Shown here piece after piece: positions 1 to 12,396 of a stretch of DNA of 64,000 nt. Numbering within the stretch: position 1 is the stretch's first letter; the number at the start of each line of letters is the position of its first letter. The stretch is from Agrypnia vestita (taxonomy: Eukaryota; Arthropoda; Insecta; Trichoptera; Phryganeidae): positions 62,001 to 126,000 of the forward strand of contig JADDOH010024895.1 of NCBI GenBank assembly GCA_016648135.1, in the 5' to 3' direction. The notes below the pieces were generated by a model. That model saw only the letters and a list, made by a program, of their open reading frames with translations, had not been told where the DNA came from and ran no database searches. A program made the position numbers and the translations under genes.

Positions 1-568
1 AACTGTTCAAACATGTAATTACTTTTATTTCTGTACTAATTTTCAATTCAATTCAATTCAATTTATTTATTTTTAATATAACATTTACATTACAGACATA
101 TGTTTAAAACGTATATAAATTCATTTATATCAAAGGTGTAGGAGAATCCTGTTTCGGAAAACCCTTTCAGAGACATGGAACAGATCAATATCCAGAGTAA
201 TATTGTTCAGCATAGCAGTAGCTCTTCCAACAGGCATAACCATTGGCAGGTTGGTCCTGTATGTTGGAATGTGAAACAATCTATTCTAACGTTTTCTTAG
301 GTAATTATCGGGAACATACAAACCAATGCTCTGCATAATTTCAGGATTATCGATCATACCGCGAAACAATCGATAAAACTACATGTGTGACTTCCTTTGC
401 AATCCTTATCCAACAACACGTATACATCGCGACATACCTACATCAAATACTAAGGAACTATAGATATTAGAGGTAGGGCCGCTTCGTACCTACACTTGAA
501 TACTTCATTGATGAATACCACAGAGTATAAAAATTGACAGAGATGTACTACGTAAATCCGTTCTTTAG
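1..568. other. Intronic DNA, no gene seen
   Basis: AT-rich sequence read as part of the long intron upstream of the cpo exon. A short ATTCA run occurs near position 48. The stretch from about 150 to 360 is less AT-rich and could be an old LINE fragment, but no reading frame supports this firmly. Confidence 0.5.
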
Positions 569-645
569 GAAAAGGGATTGAAACCAGACCGTGGCGCAAG
601 AGTGTCGTGTTTGACAGTTCGTTCGGTGCGAATTCAGCCGCAAAG
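569..645 (-). repeat. Fragment of LTR-like repeat F
   Basis: The stretch containing GTGTCGTGTTTGACAGTTCG, followed by TTCGGTGCGAA, matches in reverse complement the segment near 40240-40300 of the LTR-like repeat at 39912. It abuts the SINE that follows. Which insertion came first cannot be told. Confidence 0.5.
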
Positions 646-779
646 TACGCAGGTTCGAACTTCACTTCAGACCAGCAAGTTAGTCCTATTTTCATAGCAC
701 AAGAATTAAGCTTAGTTTGAAAATAGTAAGAATATTGATGTGACACGCATTTAATGTTCGCATCTCTATTTATAAAAAA
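646..779 (+). repeat. tRNA-derived SINE, family A, 5'-truncated
   Basis: It keeps a B-box-like GGTTCGAAC and then the family body (AGCAAGTTAGTCCTATTTTC, TTTGAAAATAGTAAGAATAT, GCATCTCTATTT), ending in an A-rich tail. The A-box part of the head is missing, replaced by the LTR-like fragment. It faces another copy at 866-1056, so the two can form an intramolecular inverted repeat. Confidence 0.75.
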
Positions 780-865
780 AATTACATAAACTTATCGAGT
801 AGAGCAGCGGGTAGCATAGCGGGGAGGATTTTTTTATCATCAGAAACATCTGGCGGAATGTGGTA

Positions 866-1056
866 TTTTTTTTTTTAAATAGAGATGGGAACACGGAATA
901 CGTATCGCATTAATATTCTTACTATTTTCAAAATAAGTTAAACGCTTGTGCTATGAAAGTAGGTCTAGCTTGCTGGTGTCCTGGAATGGGGCTTGAACCA
1001 TCAACCACCAGATCACTAGGCGAGAATCATGACCACTATACCAGCAAGTTTCTCCT
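866..1056 (-). repeat. tRNA-derived SINE, family A
   Basis: Read on the minus strand it has a tRNA-like head with the B-box region around GGTTCAAGCCCC, then the shared body and a poly-A tail, which appears as poly-T at 866-877 on the plus strand. The 75-codon open frame at 953-1180 runs across it and is a by-product of the SINE. Confidence 0.75.
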
Positions 1057-2520
1057 ACTAGGTGTGAGTTCGTTCTCAGAATTTAATTTCTTCAAGATAT
1101 CGACGGTTTCTAAGCTATTTGTTATCAATCCTTCACGAGAAACCGAGTGGAGAAGTTTATATTTTTTATTATCGAAATAATGGTTGGTATTAATTATGTG
1201 GTTCGTGAATTACAAAAATTTGTTATTTTTTAAACAACGGCAATATTCATTTATTTTTATATTTTTCGTCACGATCTCCACAACTTATTACCTATATTCC
1301 GCTTTTATAATAAATTAATTTAAGTTTTTTCATTAAGAATTTTTACGGATATTATTATAAGTATAAAACGCTGGTTTAATAAGCGTGGAGAAATTGTAAT
1401 TTTACTGGAAATTGGCCCAAGATATAATATTTTTCGCCAATAACTGTTTCATCGTACGTATTATGCGTATATATTTTATAAATGAAGTAAAAGACTCAAG
1501 CTTGTATATGAAATATGTCTGCGACTATAAATGTTTTGCTCAGTTTGTTGTCTGCAGGTAGTTAGGTACCTATATTTACGAGATGATGAATGTATTATTA
1601 TTAATTAAAATGGCCCAGCCGATCGATCAAACGGGAATCCGCCGGCTCAAATGGATATTTAAATCACTTAGCAAACACGCGATTTCAATCCACGTTAATT
1701 GAAATGTATTTCAAACAACGTGGCAATCCCAGAGTGGTTCCGAAATGGAAACCTTCATTTATTTTAATTCTTTGTTTTGTTTAAAGTTAACGCCAGCGTA
1801 CAACAATACCTTTCCCTAATGAATAGATGTTTAATCTATTTAAAATTACTTTAACTGGTCTACTTTTGCCATAGCAGTAATCGTGTGAAATACGCATTAC
1901 TCAATTAAACTCAGTTTAAATGCCGCTATTTATATTTACCGTACTATGCGTCCACTGTACTGCTAGATAATAAAGAATAAGATAGCATATAACAACGTCA
2001 TTAATAATTTGTGTATGACTTTTGCGGCTATCAATATACTAGAGCGAAAGAATTATTCTTAGAAGGAAAAATACATTCATTCATGTCCCTTTTATGATAT
2101 CAAATAGGAGGATATGGGACTGGCTGTATAAGATTTACACTTATATAATTACCAATAAAGAAAATATATTTAGCTATCCTAAAATTTATCAAGTCCTTCA
2201 CCATTTTACTTTAATTAAGTAATCTTGTACCATATTATGTAATGATTCTCGGCGCCTTTTCATTAACCTGTTAACAAGAAATTATTATTTTAATTTAATA
2301 GCATAAATCTGCTTATGGCACAGTTCATAAAATTAAGTAAGGGTTGCTGAGATGATTGAGAGGAAGGGATGGAAGAAAATAGTAGTTTCCAACCCAGAGG
2401 TTACGAATGAACATGCGTAAAAATACTTAGGTGAACACAATCATTATTTAAAAATCCGAAGGTATATCAAACAGAATCTTATATATTTATATTTATATTT
2501 AATAAAATATATTTAACGCA
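1057..2520. other. AT-rich intron, nothing recognised
   Basis: No supported coding frame, RNA gene or repeat termini were seen. The stretch is strongly AT-rich with scattered short A and T runs. A TTAGGTACCTA motif lies near 1563. Confidence 0.5.
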
Positions 2521-2970
2521 ATAATAGTCTCTCACATCAACTACTGCAATAGTCCACTATTTCTGACTAATAAAGAAGCATTAAATAATTTAAAATACTC
2601 CCAAAATATAGCACTGAGAATATTATTAAAAAGAAATCGATACACAAGAATCAAAGTGATGCTAGAAAGATTAAAAATAATTACGTTCGGACCAATGATT
2701 AAATTTAGAATATATATATAAAATTATTTATGTATAAAATAAGTAAAAAAAAATATATATAAAATTAATAATGCACACAACACTTTGTAATTCTTGAAAA
2801 AATAACACGAACATGGATACTGCAAAAGAAAAAACATTAAATCGAATTATATAAAAAAGAAAAGAAGATCTCAATACAATAATGCATAGTGGAATGTTAT
2901 ATGTATAGTTAACTATTGGGTGACACTGGGGATAAAAAATTAAACAACTTTTACGAAAAAGCTAAAGAAA
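2521..2970 (+). pseudogene. LINE reverse transcriptase C-terminal fragment
   Basis: From 2521 to the stop at 2719-2721 there is an open frame of 66 codons without a start codon. It contains IVSHINYCNSPLF, NNLKYSQNIALRILLK and YTRIKVMLERL, the pattern of the thumb/C-terminal part of Jockey/CR1-type LINE reverse transcriptases (HxxYCN, LQxxQNxAxR, RYT). Decayed homology continues to about 2970, where IKN and NNFYEKAKEIC resemble the end of such proteins. The frame is interrupted and 5'-truncated, so it cannot be active. The clade is uncertain. Confidence 0.7.
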
Positions 2971-4974
2971 TATGCAGTGATGCTTACATTTGAGTGAAAT
3001 AATGATATGTAATTTTCTTTATATTACATATCAAGTATAACTATACATAACCTAAAATTAAATTTAAATAAATATTTACTAGAATCCTCACCATTTTTCT
3101 CTTATATATTCGATCTACGCCAGTCGCAATTAGCACATAAGCTACCCAAGTTTTTTTGATGGTTTTATTGAACTTTAAGCAAACTGGATATATTCTGCGG
3201 TCGATGTACGAATTTTAAAGGGAGGGTTACGCATCGTTCCGACGAGGTTACCAGACAGGTTGGGCGATCCTCACACTCCAACCCCCAAAACCTACCTTTT
3301 CTACCTGCCCGCTTTCCATATCAATTCCTTTCCATTTCCATTATTTCCGGTATTTAATAATGCAGTTGTTTATTAACAATTTGTGTACCTAATAAAATCT
3401 GTTTTGTGTTAATAAAAGTGATAAGACCTCCTGTGTTTAATGTTTATAAGCGCCACCCCGCGTGTTGTTACGCGGCTGTATATTTACCAAGTTCCGTTCC
3501 CACGGTAAAGGAAACATTAAGCCGAAAGAATATTGTCGCCATTTATGTGTGCGTTTAACGATATTTTGCGGGGGATGTGAGATATGAGTTGTGCAGAGAC
3601 CCTTTGCGTAATAACACGTGAATTGGTGCAAATAAAATGGAATTGCCGTCATCGCGTCCCCGCAATTGTACGCAGTTTTTATCTTTATGGTATTACATAA
3701 CAAGTCAAGCCACGCAATTTGGCCAAACTAACCTCAATATCATCAAATTATCTTAATGCTTGCCGACAAAATGTTTTAGCTGAAATATGTGACGTGATGC
3801 TTGAAATATCATTTATTTTTGTGGCTCCCTTATACAAGACTTTTTTGGAAAAAGAGAGAAAAATGTATTTAACCTAAGCACAATAGCATTAGACATAGAA
3901 AATGTTTTGATGATTGAATCATGAATTTCTTGAATAAAAATCGACAACAAAATTCCGAAATAACACATTCTTAACCACAGTGAAAGAGACTTTTAACAAG
4001 TAAATATTTAGTAAATAAAATAAAACTAACACATTTTGGGCATTAACTATGTAAAAATTTATTGATATTTTTTAGAGTTTATTTAAAGTTCATTTATTAC
4101 TTATTTTTACTTATTTAAAAATAATTCACAAATGTAGGTACGTTAAATTAACTCTTAAAACACTTTTTATTTATTTAATTGTTCATTATACAATATTAAA
4201 TAAAATGTATTGATGATTTATTGTAGATATCAGGACTAGGGCCAGATTAATTTAGATGTATTTGGGATTTCACGATTCTTACACTTTTGTTTATAATATT
4301 TTACACTCCATCTTATTGCTTCTTGAATAAAATCCAACAGAAAATTCCAAAAATAAATTAATTATTTCAAATCATGGATTAAAAATCACAAAATTGGTGC
4401 TCTCACTCAAACAAATTAATCACTAATGAACTAACTCACTCAAATAAAATAATCGCTAATCACTAATTGACTGCACTGATTTGTGAACCTCTTCTTTTTT
4501 TTTCTTTTTTCTCTTTTTTGTCAAAACATACAAATGCTTTTAATTTACTAGTTTAATTACTGTATTTAATTACTATATTTTTAATTTGTATATACAACCA
4601 ACAACACTAAAAAGAAATAACTTGTAACTAGACACATATGCATTAATATCTAATTATACAATTATTTTGTAAACTATACCTGTCTCATCACAGATTCTTC
4701 TAGTGAGGTGGGCATACTTTAACCCAAATTGTTTGTGATTAAGAAATAAATAAATAAATCAAATATTTATTGAAAATTTGGTAACAATTTGTGTGAAATG
4801 TTTTTTTAACGAAGACATTAGATTTAGTTTTTTCGTTTAATTCATTGGGAACATTAGACAACGTTTCTTCCGAATGATCTCTACCCATTTGCATCGTATT
4901 TAATAAGTAAGATTATAATATTCACTAAAATATATCAATTCTCGTCAAATCTTGCAGCACTTCAATCGTGAGTG
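2971..4974. other. Intron; less AT-rich island at 3180-3700
   Basis: The 3180-3700 part is less AT-rich than its surroundings and is not obviously repetitive. The 88-codon minus frame there (3437-3703) shows no recognisable protein and is probably chance. Around 3925-3965 and 4320-4360 two diverged copies of a segment of about 40 bp (CTTGAATAAAAWYSRACA type) suggest an old local duplication. The rest is AT-rich. Confidence 0.35.
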
Positions 4975-5395
4975 TTAAAAATGATTGATTTTCTATTTGC
5001 TACACGGATCGCCCATCTGAAGATAAATTTCAATCAGATGCTCGCACATCAATCGGGCGAAACGCTCCCCTGAAATGACATCATAACTCCACGTTGACCT
5101 CTCCCGTCATACCTCGGGGTCCACGGACGGAAGAAACACTCTTACATATTTTATTCGCATGCTCTCGACCCCCACTTAGCGATTTTTCTCCCGGTAACAG
5201 ATCATTTTTCATCCCTTTGAATCTAAGTCAAAGGGAAAATGTTTTTCCGTTTCGCCGGTACGCTTTAAATCTTCTTAATGTATTAGTTGGCTTAGAAAAA
5301 TGCTCCAGCCGAGTAATTTTTCCGCGTGATATATTATTCATTTCGAGCATAATCTTTTACAGTAAACCAAAACCAAACTGTAATATATGAACAAC
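4975..5395. other. Non-repetitive GC-richer island, possible regulatory DNA
   Basis: This stretch, with ATCGCCCATCTGAAG and ACCTCGGGGTCCACGGACGG, is GC-richer than its flanks, and I could not match it to any other part of the window. A 98-codon plus frame covers 5094-5390 but resembles no known protein. A conserved non-coding element is possible; conservation was not tested. Confidence 0.3.
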
Positions 5396-5516
5396 AACAA
5401 TCGTAGAATTTAGCAGCAGCATTACTCACGGTCCACAAAGCCTCCAAACAATATAAGTAGAAATACCTACATTTCTTTTAATGATATATAATAATATAAT
5501 ATATAATAGTGAATAG

Positions 5517-5702
5517 AGTAGCTTGTTGGTCTTGTGGTTAGGACACTCGCCTCGTGATCCAAAGGTCGCGGGTTCGAATCTCAGCCTAGACTAGCAAGTT
5601 AGTCCTATTTTCATAGCACAAGCGTTCAGCTTAGTTTGAAAATAGTAAGAATATTGATGTGACACGTATTCCGTGTTCGCATCTCTATTTTTTAAAAAAA
5701 AA
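5517..5702 (+). repeat. tRNA-derived SINE, family A, best copy
   Basis: The head has an A-box-like TCTTGTGGTTAGGACA and a B box GGTTCGAATCT with spacing typical of a tRNA gene, so it could be read by RNA polymerase III. It continues into the family body (AGCAAGTTAGTCC, AGTAAGAATATTGATGTGAC, CGCATCTCTATTTTTT) and an A-rich tail. This is the most complete of the seven copies found here. Confidence 0.85.
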
Positions 5703-5797
5703 AAAGTATATCAATTCATTTATTATAGATTTCATTCATTCAATTCATGATGATCATTAAATTAGCTGAAAAACATAAACATAATTAGTAAAAATAT

Positions 5798-5927
5798 TGT
5801 CACGTGGCGGTGGTTGCGGAGGACAAATGAAAATTGGAAATTTTTTAGCGATTTATTAATTAATGATTAATTCATTATTCAATGTACAAAGTCACTTAAC
5901 ACGAATTAAACTTAACGCTATTTTTTT
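5798..5927 (+). repeat. LTR-like repeat F, 5' portion
   Basis: It begins TGTCACGTGGCGG and includes AGGACAAATGAAAA, CGATTTATTAATTAATGATT and CAATGTACAAAGTCACTTA. About 130 bp align closely with 39912-40041. A TG start fits a long terminal repeat, but no coding region, primer-binding site or second LTR is seen, so the class is uncertain. Confidence 0.55.
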
Positions 5928-7481
5928 ATCTACACTACTTTGTAATGTATCACTTTGTCCATGAACACTTTCCTATCGTAATGTAATAAATATTGCTGAA
6001 AGTTTAACAATACTATGGTTGTAGTGTATAGTGTTGTGAATATAGTAGTGTAGTGTTGGTCCTGAGGAAGAGACGAGTACGTCTTGAAACCGGTAGACCT
6101 TAAATCTGGTAATGGTTTTTACTAAGTAAGTTATCTAACATTCTGTTATTCTTAATAATGTCCAACCCAATAGATATGAAATCTTTCTTGTTTTGTGATC
6201 GATTTGAAATCGATGTGAGATCTCCAATAAAATTCTTTCAGTGGCAGATATAATCTATTGCCATCTCGAGTTATTGTTACTTTTTGTTTTACTTTACAAA
6301 ATTAAGATTTAGTGAGTTACGGAATACGACGTATACCCTAATGGCTTTAGTAAATGTGATACGTTGATAGTATTTCTGTTGATATCTACCAGAAGAAAAC
6401 GCGTCAAGATATATTTCTACCTGAAGTGTATTTTGTTTTATAATTATACAAGTATATACCTACTCGTACATATGTACCCAGGAACGTGAGTGAATACATT
6501 GAAGCGTGACATTTACGTAAACATATGTTTAGAAAAAAATTTAGATTTAGTATTAGCCTATCACAATTATTTTCACATTATTCAGATATTAATATATCGT
6601 AATATTCTGTCAGATAAAAATTTGATTTCGATTTTTTCCAGAAATAAATGTTTACCTGCATGTGATATACATTTATCTGAAGAAAATATAATTTTATATA
6701 TTCTTAATCAAATGGAGAATTTTTAGTACAATTGTTTTTCAATGAATAGAAATGAAAATTTGCGTAAAATTGAACAAAAGTCTGAAAATAAAATTAATAT
6801 ATCTCAAAAACTAACAACAACTTATAGAATTTTCAATTTGCGTTTTGCATGAATAATTTTTTTCCCTCCGATTGAGTCGCGTGACGTCATCTCTGTGTAC
6901 ATACATCCCGGTGTACATCGCGGCTCGTGCTCAGGCGACCAGCTATGCGGACGCGTGACGTCACAGAATAGTTAGAGGTCAATCGTTCTGCGCTAAAAAA
7001 TACTAAATTTAATATTATTTTTCTGTGTTATTTATCGACAGATTCAACAATTTTTTCACAAATTTATTATTTTTGGTCTATATTTTAGTTTAACGTTACA
7101 ACATATATTATCAGCACTATGAAACTTCTCCATTAATAATATTTATTAGTTTATACTTTATTTTTAATATATGTCATATAGTTATATACCATTGTGAATT
7201 TGTATATCTTTATTGTTATTTAGTATTTATATGCGTTTAAAAAATAGTAAGCTAGTGTGACATTAAGGGAGAAATTTTACTGTCGATGGATCTGAACTTC
7301 GGCTGTCATTAAAAAAATATGGATATTCTGATTCAAGCATGCACTCCATTCTCACATCTCTATCAGTATACCATTGATTTCTATAGCAACTGTCGTACCT
7401 ATTCCATTTAAATTCAGACACAAAAAAACTCTCAAGTTATTGCACTAAAATCCACATTTTAATATTTAAATTTATTCTGTA
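5928..7481. other. AT-rich intron with a small GC-rich CRE island
   Basis: Near 6060-6100 the string CCTGAGGAAGAGACGAG, then GAAACCGGTAG, resembles the tail of a retroelement, but too little remains to classify it. A 78-codon frame at 6490-6726 is AT-driven and unsupported. The island at 6850-6990 is described separately. Confidence 0.35.
6882..6963. promoter_or_regulatory. Pair of full CRE palindromes (TGACGTCA)
   Basis: Two exact TGACGTCA octamers lie at 6882-6889 and 6956-6963, each preceded by CGCG or GCG, within a GC-rich island in an AT-rich intron. TGACGTCA is the consensus site of CREB/ATF bZIP factors. Two full sites 74 bp apart are unlikely by chance here, but function is inferred only. 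Confidence 0.4.
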
Positions 7482-7728
7482 TTAATTAAGATAAATTATA
7501 GAAGTCTCACAGCAACGAAAAGATTATGGAAGTCTATTTATAGGATGGCCCATGGCTCGCGTCCTCTTACACACATAATCAAATTTTTTAAAGTTCTTAT
7601 ATATGTACCAAATCTGCAAACCTTTCGTTTATTTGAAGGGATTGCGTTATAAAAAAACTTCCATTCATGTTTCTCATACAAATAGTTTCGTCTCTGTGAG
7701 ACTTCTACAATTTATCTTAGTTAATTAA
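7482..7728. mobile_element. MITE family A, full-length
   Basis: The ends are inverted: TTAATTAAGATAAATTATAG and AAGTCTCACAG on the left match CTGTGAGACTTCTACAATTTATCT plus TTAATTAA on the right. It is 247 bp long with no coding capacity. Related copies lie at 12351, 20966, 23595, 26958 and 34331. The TTAA within the termini may be the target site. Confidence 0.75.
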
Positions 7729-7756
7729 TCCTCCCTATGGGGACAAAAACCAGAAA

Positions 7757-8149
7757 TTGTGTTTTCAAATTTTGAACATACTCGAAAAAAAATATTTTCG
7801 ATGTCCTTTATTCTTTATATATTATTCGCAAGACGTCCTCTCCAAAAATATTTGTCTCGTTGTGTATCTGTGTACTTGTACGTTTCTGTCAAGGGTCATA
7901 GCGTCGCGCACCGCCTACTTGTGGGACTGCAGCCAGCCCCTCCCGTGCATCCCCCTTTTCTCCCCTAATAGCAACTCCCATGCTGCCTGTCGTGTTTCTA
8001 GTGTTCGTAGAGCCTTCTTTTGGTGCGTTCCCATTTTTCTATGTCCCCTTCCACTCCTGCGGTTTTTGTTCTCATCGCCAGCATCCCTGAGAGGTTGTTT
8101 TCATCATAAAAGAAGCTTCATCTGGTTTCATACAGACGCGCGCATGTAG
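7757..8149 (+). other. GC-richer segment with unassigned open frame
   Basis: A 130-codon frame runs through a C/T-rich segment (CCCTCCCGTGCATCCCCC). The translation (rich in F, L, S, C and R) looks like a by-product of base composition. It may be the reverse side of an old LINE untranslated or coding region, but nothing diagnostic is visible. I do not call it a gene. Confidence 0.25.
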
Positions 8150-9659
8150 CCGTGCAAAAATAATTATCATTTTCAGTTGCTCCGGGCTATTCGTTCGCGT
8201 GTTTTTAAAAATATTAACATGAACGTGGATTTGTTACAAATCGACCGTGAAATTTTATTTATTGATTCAAAAAGGAAATTTTATCAATAAAATTATATTT
8301 TTTATGGTGTTTCTTTATTATAGTTTTATTGTAAAGTCAAAATATGAAATATGAGTTGAAATATGAGTCTGAGCAACCATGTAACATAAATATATTTATT
8401 GTTAAAAATTCATTTGCTTCAATACAAGTCAAATAAAATTATAAAAACTTGTAAATTGAAAATTCTACAAAGGTCTGGGATAATCTACTAGATTCTGGAA
8501 ACATTGTGAACATTTTTCTTAAATAAATATGCAACAGAATCGCGCCGAATGGACCAAGTTTGTGTTATTGTTTTTACAAATGAGACGATACCGTAGAAAC
8601 CAGCGCGATTGACCATAAACAATCGATAGACAAGAGTAAAGTGAAATAGAAGTGTACCTACCTACGTATTTGTGAAATAATCCCAATTACGAAATTGGTG
8701 TAAATTACTGAATGATGCTCTGATTAAGTTCGTGTCCAGTGATATTAATTAATCAAAAAGACTTTAATTAATTATTAAGTGTTTAATTTGCCTCCCACAG
8801 CTACGATCTAATATGCATGATCTGTTTACATAGGAGCTGAGCATGACCGTGAAAATTTTGTCGAAAAATTACATTATTTGTGGGTATCTCTGATGTATGT
8901 ATGTGACTTGAAAATGACACAATAAAATATTAACATTATCTACATTACTATTTGAAGATTGTATTGTGGAAAGATGTCGGTTGAATTATATGCACGACTA
9001 TCGGCGATGTAAAAATACCTGCACCATTAAAGTCTTGTTTTTGAACAAAGTTAAATCTATATTACAATGTATGTTCGAGTTTAATTTATGGAGTAACAAA
9101 GTGCATTCTATTTTAAGACCAGGATACTAAATTAGCCGCCGTGGCGATTATCTCGTTGCCACTATTGCAGCCTTGCTCACTAGTGCAGTGGTATTTTCTC
9201 TTTTTGAATGTCTTTTGCGTTACAAATAGCCCTTTTTGCCGACTAAGGCATTTCCTGCATCAATTTGAAACTTAAAATGGAAATGCGAGCGCTTTACATC
9301 TAGTTTTTGCCGTTTACGGAGATATCTTCGTTTGACTATAAAATAATTAGAGCATTTAATTAATTAGAAGCGAGCTTCACTAATGTATGGAAGTGAAGTC
9401 TGGAATTGGCAAAAAAAAACGAAAGTGGAATGGAAAAAGATAATAATTAATGAACTATTATTTTCGCTTACTGAACGATAATATTACTTTGAAAATGTGA
9501 TTTTTTCTAAAACAGTTACTAAACATACTAAGCATAATATCATTTAGCATATATGTAGGCCGCCAGTCGGTGAATATATAAATTATTTACAAATATATAC
9601 AGCACCTTGACTATAATATTTGGGTCTACGTTTACAGACGAGACAAGTATATTACTAAT
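8150..9659. other. AT-rich intron, nothing recognised
   Basis: No supported gene or repeat boundary was found. A short GC-richer patch at 9130-9200 (TAGCCGCCGTGGCGATTATC) is not repeated elsewhere in the window. Confidence 0.4.
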
Positions 9660-9960
9660 TATAGTATCCTTTTTATTCCCTTTCTTTTAACTCGTAAAAC
9701 TTTTAACCCGAAAAGACTTTGGATTGATTATTAACCCTTTTCCCGTGATCCAATCGAGCTGAAACTTTGCAGGCAGGCTCGTGGCGACAATAAAAATGAC
9801 CTAACAAATTTTCTTTTAAAATAATTAATAATTTTAGTATAATTTTGGATTTTTCGAAATTTTAACGATTTATATATTGTTTAATTTTCGATCCCGATGC
9901 GTGGAGTAGGCGTAAAACCTGTTTCAATGAGAAAGGGAGTATAATAAAAAAAATTGGTAA
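9660..9960 (+). repeat. Interspersed repeat family B
   Basis: It starts AGTATCC and contains TTCCCTTTCTTTTAACTCG, ACCCTTTTCCCGTGATCCAA, GCTGAAACTTTGCAGGCAGG and TTTTGGATTTTTCGAAAT. The same blocks occur in reverse at 17700-18030 and 42270-42590. It has no coding capacity. It could be the untranslated end of a LINE; the class is unknown. Confidence 0.65.
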
Positions 9961-11665
9961 TTTTTTTATTTTAATTAAATAATCTAAATTTCGATTCGTT
10001 TTTTATTATTATGTATATTATACTGTAAGGTGGGATATTATTAGCTTGACAATATTTTTCAATTACCGTGTGCTAGGTTATATTTTATTGGCCTGTACAC
10101 GAGCGTTCACAATGGAAATCTGACCCATTTATTTTCGAAATTATATGCATTTTTATATTTTTTTATTTTCCAATATTTTTATTTGCTCGGTATGTCGTAA
10201 AAAATAACAATTAAAAAAATATATTTCACGTGTGGTTTTCTTTTGAAGGTTAATGGGTTAGGATTGCAAATACATTGTCACTATTTAAAAAATGATTAAG
10301 GCGTTGTAATAATAACGTGATAATACTGATATCGAAATGTCTTTGGTGTCCATTTTATCGTAGTCAGTTTAGACACCCTACTTTTATTTTCTACTTACAC
10401 AAAATTATATGTATATATGTATAATTTTGCTCCTGGTGTTCAAGCACCAAACACCAGATTAAAGGCTTCAATTTATTTATATGCTGTATATTTATTTATA
10501 TAAAATTTATTAGATTATTTCGTATGTGCGAATATACACATAATTTTTTACATCTCTTATATTTTAACTTTTTTAACAAAAATTATTGTTGTTCTTATAT
10601 CTGCAAATATATCTCATATTATGTACTCTATACAATATCTAGGCAATAAATTAATTTTATAAAGTATTCTGTCCTCATTTTGTTGTAAAGCTGCTCATCT
10701 CGGCACAGGTTTATCCTAGTGAGATGAGTGGGTCATTTCCTTATATGTTTGTATTTTAGTTAACAATAATTAAATAAAATGATATGTCATAATAGGAAGT
10801 GTGAATATTTTCTGTGAAAAAGTTGCATATTGATAAATTAACAGGGTCGACGTTTTTCTAATCTTTCATTATTCTCTGTTTAATGTTTTTCATATTTTTG
10901 AATTTTAGAAAAGTTTATGAAATTAAAAAGTGAACGACAAATGTTACAAATACAGAAGTCAAACAAAGGCTTTAGAACTATTAGAATACATTTCTTGTCA
11001 GTATACGGATCGTGTGAAGGTACTATTATGAAATTTGCCAGTAAGAAGGAAATGGCCTTCGCCTTGCAATGGATCGATGCAGCTGAATAATAAATTTTAT
11101 AATAATAAATGATGACTGCAGTTTGTGCATTTTGTTGCTACAACGAATCGTGAAAAACAAATCCATTTTAATATATTTCCCATAATAATACGCATTATGG
11201 GAAAACTTCATGCTCCGTACTTCGTCCGAAACTCATATTGCAAAATTTATATCTCGATAATCTAAAAATATATATCACCTCACTAGTGTATAATTGTCTG
11301 TTATTTATATTTCCTTTTAGATATTTACTGTATTCTATTTATAACCTTACAAAAAACATTGCTATCAAGATATTATTTTATGTTTCTTTCTAGTTTTTTT
11401 AAGTTTGTTCTTACTATTTCCGTAATCTTTTTATACATGTCTGAACTGAACCGAAATCTGTGAACCGAAGCCTGTCAAAACTCCGGTTTGTGCATTTTGA
11501 AAAAGGCAAGATGATCTTCTTAGCTGTGAAGATTTTTATATTGATCAGTTCTGTGGGACAAAATACGCAAAAACTTTATCTGCGTTCTTTCGATTCTTAC
11601 AACACGTGTTTTATGATAATGTGTCCAAATTATTGATGAATATTCCAAGATACTTCTAAAATATA
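9961..11665. other. AT-rich intron with small palindromes
   Basis: No gene was recognised. Two short hairpins sit next to each other at about 10403-10459 (AAAATTATATG/TATAATTTT and CTGGTGTT/AACACCAG). The 61-codon minus frame at 11026-11211 is unsupported. Confidence 0.35.
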
Positions 11666-12132
11666 TCTAGGTATACCTATAAAACTCAATGTCTGTCTGT
11701 TCTCTATACAAATCTACACCGTTTGTCGATTTGACCCAAATATTCTTTAGAACCCGGCGGGTAATCTAGGCGACATTTCCCTCCTCCCCTGATAATTTTT
11801 TTGTACAAATCTACACGGTTTGACCAATCTGACCCAAATTTTGCATACTTATTCTTTGGAACCCGCCAGATAACATAGGTGACATTTACCCCCTCCCTAT
11901 TTCCTCACCCCCTCCACCGATAAATTTTCTGTACAAATCTACACCTTTTTCATACTTATTCTTTAGGTCTCAGCGGAATACACAGTTCACAGTTCCATTA
12001 ATCCCAGCCTAGATTAAATGAAAAAATTATTTTTATTAGAGACTTTGCAAAACAATGGAACCTTTGTATGTCCCCATAAACTTATTTTTAATTAAATCCT
12101 TCACCCGAGCATCTCCGTGTATGAACAGCTAG
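11666..12132 (+). mobile_element. Non-autonomous Helitron (candidate)
   Basis: A possible 5' end TCTAGGTATACCTATAAAAC follows an A, and the 3' end is CTAG followed by T, as Helitrons insert between A and T and end in CTRR. The body repeats the block TACAAATCTACACSGTTTG three times. The 3' 60 bp (AAAACAATGGAACCTTTGT, then CCTTCACCCG and CTAGT) match the end of the Helitron at 53168-53844. The 3' hairpin is degraded. It has no coding capacity. Confidence 0.6.
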
Positions 12133-12350
12133 TTTTATTAAAATGCACATTTACAATTCAAAATTCACTTTCAAAACATTTCACTTCATTAAATACAAAT
12201 TAACTCTGCAACTACGATATAAAATTATCTAGCTTTAATGTTTATTACGAATCACAGAAACGAAACTGTATTTATTTTTACTATGGAAAAGTAGGTATAG
12301 AAGTCATTTATGGTGTATATCGGACTTACGGACTCATAATCAAAATAAAT

Positions 12351-12396
12351 ATAGTTTCGTCTCTGTGAGACATCCATAATATACATTAATTGATTA
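12351..12396. mobile_element. MITE family A, right end only
   Basis: TAGTTTCGTCTCTGTGAGAC followed by ATCCATAATATACATTAATTG matches the right terminus of family A. The left end is not recognisable, so this is a truncated or badly decayed copy. Confidence 0.55.

Noticed and set aside
5517..5590. Possible true tRNA gene
   Set aside because: The A and B boxes fit, but the sequence runs into the shared SINE body and A-rich tail and recurs in other copies, so it is a SINE head.
7757..8149. 130-codon open frame as a gene
   Set aside because: The C/T-rich tract explains the open frame, and the product has no recognisable domain.
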